From IMG/VR virus record IMGVR_UViG_3300025669_000020, positions 1 through 64,000 of that record: a stretch of DNA of 64,000 nucleotides. One strand, written 5' to 3'. The notes under the pieces were generated by a model, which was given only the letters and a program-made list of their open reading frames with translations, was not told the DNA's origin and searched no databases. Below, one piece after another: positions 59,779 through 64,000 of this stretch. Both the position numbers and the translations under genes were made by a program. The stretch's first letter is position 1, and each line of letters starts with the position of its first letter. Source of the DNA: a virus.

Positions 59779-60024
59779 ATGCGGCAGTCACCCACCTCTC
59801 CAGTCAACGCACATCATCGGATGATGCTCTCTCTGCTCAAGGGCACAGTTTTCGCGCCTACCCCGGAGGAGTTGGAGAAGGTTTCCAGGGTGTTTGTGCG
59901 TGCTGGGGGCTCCTGGGAGCATTTGTTCAAGGGTGCTGTGAAGGACACGACACTCCTACGTAAGGTTTTGAAGATTGCCCGTAAGAAGGGTCTCCTAAGC
60001 AAAACGTCCAATTGGGCTGAGTGA
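59779..60024 (+). CDS. Small basic protein (81 aa)
   Basis: An 81-residue basic helical protein (EELEKVSRVFVRAGGSWEHL, then RKVLKIARKKGLL) 6 bases after terL. No family is recognised; it probably belongs to packaging or head assembly by position. Confidence 0.65.
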   Translation: MRQSPTSPVNAHHRMMLSLLKGTVFAPTPEELEKVSRVFVRAGGSWEHLFKGAVKDTTLLRKVLKIARKKGLLSKTSNWAE

Positions 60025-60061
60025 TGGGTATGGTCTTGGATACGTCTGAGAGGTTTCATAC

Positions 60062-60445
60062 ATGGCACGACTTCGCAAAGGCTCCTTGGCATCTCCCGCT
60101 GATAGGGAGATTCTGGGCCATGTGGCAGCAGCGGAGAGGGCCCTTCGCAAGGCTTTGGATGCTTGTGTCCTAGCTAAGAGGCAATCTCGGTCCCCAGGCA
60201 GCAATCTCCGTATGGCCCGCGTGATCAGAACACAGCGGGATCTACATCGGGTGATGGCGGCTCTGTCAAATGTGCATCGCATCGTACCCCTTCATGACAT
60301 GGGCGAGCAGGATCCGGGTGAGCTGGATCGTGATCTCATGTCCCCAGAAGAGCGTGCAGCCTTTGATGCTGTGGAAGACCAGCGAGAGGACTTGTTGGCA
60401 GCAGTAGCAGAGAAGTTGACGGCAGCCTGGGAGAGTGCTGAATGA
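60062..60445 (+). CDS. Small helical protein before portal (127 aa)
   Basis: A 127-residue helical protein with a basic N-terminal half (AERALRKALDACVLAKRQSR) and an acidic C-terminal half (EERAAFDAVEDQREDLLAAV). It overlaps the portal start by 4 bases. Position suggests a head-assembly role. Confidence 0.65.
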   Translation: MARLRKGSLASPADREILGHVAAAERALRKALDACVLAKRQSRSPGSNLRMARVIRTQRDLHRVMAALSNVHRIVPLHDMGEQDPGELDRDLMSPEERAAFDAVEDQREDLLAAVAEKLTAAWESAE

Positions 60446-62214
60446 CCAAGAACACACTTGAGAAACCTCCGTTCCCGGAGAAGGCCCCCACTTCACAGAA
60501 GCGATTGGCCTCTACCTCCATGTCAGAACCCCAGGAAGGTCGTGTAGTGGCCAAGGTGCGCCCGCGCCCCAAGGTCAAGACAGGAAAGCCCAAGCGGCTG
60601 GACAAGGTCGCTGCAATGCGGGTGGCCTCCTGTGGTGGCGGCGGTCTTTCAACCTCTGGCTCGGAAAGTGCCTCCTTCGGCAACTTCTACAGCCCAGAGC
60701 TGTCCACGGACTTCTTGGAGCTGGCACAGTCCAAGACTGAGCAGTGGGCCTACTACCGCTTCTTCTACAACGCCGATCCCTTTGTGGGACAAGCCATCGA
60801 TCTCCATACGGAGCTGCCCCTCTCCCGTGTACGCTTGGACATCCCCGAGGCCAAGAGCCGTGAATTGGCGATGAAGTCCACCCGGTTCTGTAAGCACTGG
60901 GCGAAGGACATTCAGCTCTTGCGGAAGCTGTGGGGTGTGCTCCATGAGTATCACCTCATTGGGGTCGTCAACATCTACATCGAGGACAACAACCCGGAGA
61001 TGCCGGAAGAGGTCCGAATCGAAAGGGTGCGGGAACTCCAGGAGGACGGCACCCTGGTAGAAGAGGAGCAGGAGCTGGAGGACGCTGACGAAAGGTCCGT
61101 GGCATGGCTCAAGAAGAACTACAAGGGTTGGACAGGGTTCCGTGTCATCCCCCCAGAGCAGGTGCATGTTGAGGGGTTCCCCTCCACAGATCTGAAGCTG
61201 GTGGAGATGATCCCCGATGCCAAGACCCGCAAGCTCGTCATGGCAGCAGACAGCGGGGACGCTCGTTCCGCATCCATCGTCAACACGATGGCTCCTGAGA
61301 TCGTAGAAGCCGCACGCACAGGTCAGAATGTTCCCCTGAACACCGACCCAGATGCAGGCAGCTTCGTCCATGTCCTCGAAAACAAGAAGTGCCCCTACCA
61401 GGATGGTGGGCAGTCCATCTTGGAGCGGTGTATCCGCACCCTGGTGTTCTGGGACAAGCTCCGCCAGGCCAACACCTCCATCGCTTCCCGGCACATGACC
61501 CCTATTCGGGTTGTGTACGCAGAGGACATGGACATGGCCGACGTGGAGAACCTGCGTGACCAGGTGGACATGGCCCTGCAGGATCCCGATTTCTCCATCA
61601 TCGCCAACTTCCAGATCACCTGGGACGAGATGGGGTCGGATCAGCGTCTGCTAGACCTGTCCAGTGAATACGAGTTCGTGCGGCAACAGCTGTTCGCGGG
61701 TTTGGGAGTCACGGAAGGTCTGCTCACAGGTGAGTCCAGCTACTCCGGTGACCGCATCCATCTGGATGTGATCAACACTCGGTACATGCTGCTCCGTGAG
61801 GTCATTCAGGAGTTCGTGGAAGAGCAGCTCCTGAAGCCGATGTGCAGGCGCATGGGCTTTATCGAGGAGGATGAGGACGGCCGTGATGTCGTCATCTACC
61901 CGAAGTTCAGCTTCACACGGTTGGCTCTGCGGGACAACGCGGACACTTTCGATGCCATGCTCAACCTCTACCAGAAGGGGAGCCTGGACATTGATGCCAT
62001 CCTGGAACTGCTGAATATCGATCCGGTGGCCACGAAGGAGAAGCTGGACAGGGACAAGTTCACCCTGAACGATGCTGCCTTCAGCGAGGTGCTTCGAGGC
62101 ATCTACGGTGAGGCAGGACGTGCATTGGCGGCAGATTCCGACGTGTTGGAGATCATTGCCAAGAACCTGGGGCTGAAATATGAGAAGCCCAAGGAAGAAG
62201 GCGGAAGGTACTAG
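60442..62214 (+). CDS. Portal protein
   Basis: A 590-residue portal (head-tail connector) protein. The recognisable pattern is a flexible N-terminus (about 1-75), then FLELAQSKTEQWAYYRFFYN, ADPFVGQAIDLHTELPLS (portal wing start), the RVIPPEQVHVEG clip-type segment, and the long crown/stem helices with LFAGLGVTEGLLTGESSYSG and RYMLLREVIQEFVEEQ. The last 100 residues include TFDAMLNLYQKGSLDIDAIL, copied in the small gene that follows. Coupled to the preceding gene by a 4-base overlap. Confidence 0.88.
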   Translation: MTKNTLEKPPFPEKAPTSQKRLASTSMSEPQEGRVVAKVRPRPKVKTGKPKRLDKVAAMRVASCGGGGLSTSGSESASFGNFYSPELSTDFLELAQSKTEQWAYYRFFYNADPFVGQAIDLHTELPLSRVRLDIPEAKSRELAMKSTRFCKHWAKDIQLLRKLWGVLHEYHLIGVVNIYIEDNNPEMPEEVRIERVRELQEDGTLVEEEQELEDADERSVAWLKKNYKGWTGFRVIPPEQVHVEGFPSTDLKLVEMIPDAKTRKLVMAADSGDARSASIVNTMAPEIVEAARTGQNVPLNTDPDAGSFVHVLENKKCPYQDGGQSILERCIRTLVFWDKLRQANTSIASRHMTPIRVVYAEDMDMADVENLRDQVDMALQDPDFSIIANFQITWDEMGSDQRLLDLSSEYEFVRQQLFAGLGVTEGLLTGESSYSGDRIHLDVINTRYMLLREVIQEFVEEQLLKPMCRRMGFIEEDEDGRDVVIYPKFSFTRLALRDNADTFDAMLNLYQKGSLDIDAILELLNIDPVATKEKLDRDKFTLNDAAFSEVLRGIYGEAGRALAADSDVLEIIAKNLGLKYEKPKEEGGRY

Positions 62215-62223
62215 GAGTAGACC

Positions 62224-62409
62224 ATGACCGACAACCGTGAGACATTTGATGCCCTGTACGACCTGTACCAGAAAGGAGCACTGGACAGCGATCAAGTCCT
62301 GCAGGCGCTCGACATCGACCCCGAAGCCGTCAGGGGAAAGATGGTTCGGGGTGGGGATATTGATGCTCTGGCAGCGATAGACAAGTACATCGCGTCGTTG
62401 GAGAGCTAA
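62224..62409 (+). CDS. Stand-alone copy of a portal C-terminal segment (61 aa)
   Basis: A 61-residue protein 9 bases after the portal gene. ETFDALYDLYQKGALDSDQV followed by LQALDIDPEAV aligns with TFDAMLNLYQKGSLDIDAIL plus LELLNIDPVAT in the portal. It is a partial duplication kept as a separate gene; it could cap or compete with portal subunits. RBS AGGAG is 6 nt upstream. Confidence 0.75.
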   Translation: MTDNRETFDALYDLYQKGALDSDQVLQALDIDPEAVRGKMVRGGDIDALAAIDKYIASLES

Positions 62410-62774
62410 GCCGCTCCCCCGTAGCTGCCGCTCATCAACCGTGCATGGTACTCCTGTGTGTACAGGTGGTAGGCTGCTTCATAGCCTGCGTTTTTGATCA
62501 TCCGGAGCCCTTCCTCATCGGCTTCCCGTTCGTTGTTGGTACGGGCAATGATGTGGCCTGTCTCGTGGGCCAAGATCACCAACAGGTGTTCCTCTGTGAA
62601 CCAGTCCTCTGACAGAATACGGCCGTCCACAACGATGATCGGGGTTTTGATATCCTCACCAAACAAGGCGCAGGCATAGGTGTGGTCAAAGCGGCTGGGC
62701 TCATCCCCTGGATCAATGACCAGGACAGGGATGCTCTTATCGAAGGGGCTCCACGGGGGGCATGTAATTGACAC
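62406..62774 (-). CDS. HEXXH zinc metallopeptidase (122 aa), minus strand
   Basis: A 122-residue protein with HETGH in LLVILAHETGHIIAR and the downstream EREADEEG that gives the third ligand Glu, a gluzincin-type (M48-like) zinc peptidase core in miniature. It starts at GTG 62774 with AAAGGAGG 4 nt upstream. It is the only minus-strand gene in the virion module and overlaps the small portal-like gene by 4 bases. No signal peptide or membrane helix is present. It may cut a host or phage target; the substrate is unknown. Confidence 0.78.
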   Translation of the reverse strand: MSITCPPWSPFDKSIPVLVIDPGDEPSRFDHTYACALFGEDIKTPIIVVDGRILSEDWFTEEHLLVILAHETGHIIARTNNEREADEEGLRMIKNAGYEAAYHLYTQEYHARLMSGSYGGAA

Positions 62775-62871
62775 AGGGCCTCCTTTTTTACTAAGCGTGC
62801 CTCTACCTAATTGACTCAGGTATCAACCCATTCCCTGAGTTTCCGCCCAAAGAGCAGGGGCCACCGTGGGT

Positions 62872-62886
62872 CGGTATTTCCTCTAT
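62872..62886 (+). promoter_or_regulatory. Candidate late promoter, CGGT-N7-CTAT
   Basis: CGGT-ATTTCCT-CTAT, 27 bases before ATG 62914, in the divergent 139-base gap. The gap also has CTCAGG (62815) and CCTGAG (62834) as an inverted repeat. Confidence 0.6.
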
Positions 62887-62913
62887 GGCTATGGGGGGTC
62901 AGAGGTTTAGAAG

Positions 62914-64000
62914 ATGCCAAAGCCACTGCCAGCACAGACGGGTTCTCTAAAAACCGCTGCCGATGTAGGGACAGACACGGCGGAGATTTATGCAATCTCC
63001 CCGGAAATGCTCTACAGGGTTCTCCAACGCAAGACGTGGGAAGAGACTGCCCGTGGGGTGTGGGGTGACAGCGATCACGGGAACATGCCCGGCCAGTGGG
63101 AGAAGATGCAGAGGATCATCCGGGAACATGGCGGGGCAGTGTTCCAGACAGGCAGGGATGGCTATTTCGATGTGAAGGTGCATGGGGGGGTTTCCGAGGG
63201 AGGGGCTATGGCTCCCTATGGGACTCTCAGTACGGAACGTGTGGCCTCGATGCACAGGGAGGCACTACGGGCCCAGGAGATGCTCAAGTGGGTGGTGCAG
63301 CCCCTCTCCTTCCTCTCCAAGCACCACAAGGACTTCATCAACGGTCCTGTAGACGACGTGATGGATCAGGCGTTCCGCGAGATCGCCCCCCATGTGGTCA
63401 AGGCTGTGGGGGAGGCAGAGATCGATGCCGACGTGGATGAATTCCACGATGGGGCCATTCGGGGGAAGTGGGACTATGATCGTGAGCTTCTGTCAGACCC
63501 CCCTCGCAGAGAGACCGAGGACTTCATCGAGGGGTACACTTGGGGGTTCCAGCACCCTGACATGGTGGGCACCAGGGAGCTGCCTGCTCGGGTCAAGAAG
63601 CAGGTGGTCGAGGATGCCATCCAAGAATTCCGCCACAAGGTGACGGAGAAGGTTGTCCTGAAGGCACTCCGCTCTGTCTGGGGCAGAGTCAATCCCCTGG
63701 AGACATTCAGGACCATCATCCGCATGACCAAGAAGCACGGGTGGAAGCTCGGCCTGTTCATCGCCAGTGTGGAGATCCTGGAAACCTTCGTGATGCCCGC
63801 CGTGCTCATTCACATCACGGGTAATGCAGCTCTGGCGGTTACGGGTCAACTCCCCTTGAGCGAGATCCTGTACGCCATCATTTTCCCCATCATGTTCCGA
63901 GGGAAGGCCGTGGACACGTTCACACCTGACGGCCACCTGGACTGGTATGAAGCCTTGTATGGAATGGTGCGGGTGGCAGAGCGGACACCGCAGTCAAACA
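62914..64000 (+). CDS. Virion-module protein with hydrophobic segments (3' end outside window)
   Basis: The frame is open from ATG 62914 to the right edge (362 codons). Visible parts are a soluble N-terminal 140 residues, a helical acidic region (VVKAVGEAEIDADVDEFHDG), then two hydrophobic segments near residues 286-310 (WKLGLFIASVEILETFVMPA) and 321-334 (LSEILYAIIFPIMF). It lies after the portal under its own late-type promoter, where head maturation genes often are, but I see no protease or capsid signature. AGAGG precedes the start at 8 nt. Confidence 0.7.
   Translation, partial: MPKPLPAQTGSLKTAADVGTDTAEIYAISPEMLYRVLQRKTWEETARGVWGDSDHGNMPGQWEKMQRIIREHGGAVFQTGRDGYFDVKVHGGVSEGGAMAPYGTLSTERVASMHREALRAQEMLKWVVQPLSFLSKHHKDFINGPVDDVMDQAFREIAPHVVKAVGEAEIDADVDEFHDGAIRGKWDYDRELLSDPPRRETEDFIEGYTWGFQHPDMVGTRELPARVKKQVVEDAIQEFRHKVTEKVVLKALRSVWGRVNPLETFRTIIRMTKKHGWKLGLFIASVEILETFVMPAVLIHITGNAALAVTGQLPLSEILYAIIFPIMFRGKAVDTFTPDGHLDWYEALYGMVRVAERTPQSN

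Noticed and set aside
1-64000. tRNA or rRNA genes
   Set aside because: No cloverleaf with a TTCGA-type arm or rRNA-like sequence was noticed on reading; a covariance-model scan could still find a divergent tRNA.
1-64000. Prophage integration site (att) or integrase
   Set aside because: No integrase, repressor pair or att-like repeat was seen; the gene set looks lytic.

Overview
This 64 kb window looks like part of the genome of a large, tailed, lytic double-stranded DNA phage (Caudoviricetes) with a GC-rich genome. It carries a large terminase, a portal protein and a run of virion-type genes, together with a near-complete set of phage replication and recombination genes, and genes are packed with ATGA-type overlaps. 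I saw no rRNA, tRNA, integrase, CRISPR array or insertion sequence. The host cannot be named from the sequence. Host-type TTGACA promoters and GGAGG ribosome binding sites indicate a bacterium.

Region 1 (1-16.5 kb) is a metabolic and signalling block. It opens with a CobT-like vWA protein carrying a long Gly-Glu repeat linker, followed by a CobS-like AAA+ ATPase. A minus-strand operon (9.1 to 4.3 kb) encodes a vWA protein, a small protein, a PP2C phosphatase, a protein kinase-like protein, an unknown protein and a Nudix/winged-helix protein of NrtR type; this is the vWA-phosphatase-kinase triad known from bacterial yegL-pphC-yegI and TerY-P loci. A frameshifted homing endonuclease-like gene separates it from a second minus-strand operon for NAD salvage (PncB-like, NadE, a small zinc protein, nicotinamidase). 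A deoxynucleoside kinase follows.

Region 2 (16.6-24.1 kb) holds a C39-type peptidase with a probable virion protein, then minus-strand genes of mostly unknown function. These include two proteins with related winged-helix modules, one joined to a sigma region 4-like end, and a plus-strand sigma-70-family factor.

Region 3 (24.1-49.4 kb) is the replication core. It starts with a dyad-rich 300 bp segment (a candidate origin) and a winged-helix protein. It then encodes clamp-loader delta-prime and delta, a B12-dependent ribonucleotide reductase, RecD2-like helicase, an SSB candidate, RuvC-like resolvase, RecA, a split SbcC (Rad50), SbcD (Mre11), a DNA methyltransferase, a Cas4/AddB-like nuclease, the beta clamp, a Toprim primase, DnaX, a NusG-like protein and a second sigma-like protein.

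Region 4 (49.4-64 kb) is the virion module: fibre or decoration-like proteins, a 926-residue protein with internal repeats, the large terminase with an extra domain, the portal and a partial membrane-segment protein running off the right edge.

Six copies of CGGT-N7-CTAT lie 27-46 nt upstream of start codons, mostly at the heads of virion operons. They are a good candidate for the late promoter read by one of the phage sigma-like proteins. Host-like sigma-70 promoters precede the NAD operon, the winged-helix/sigma-like gene and the putative initiator, which fits early expression of those genes.
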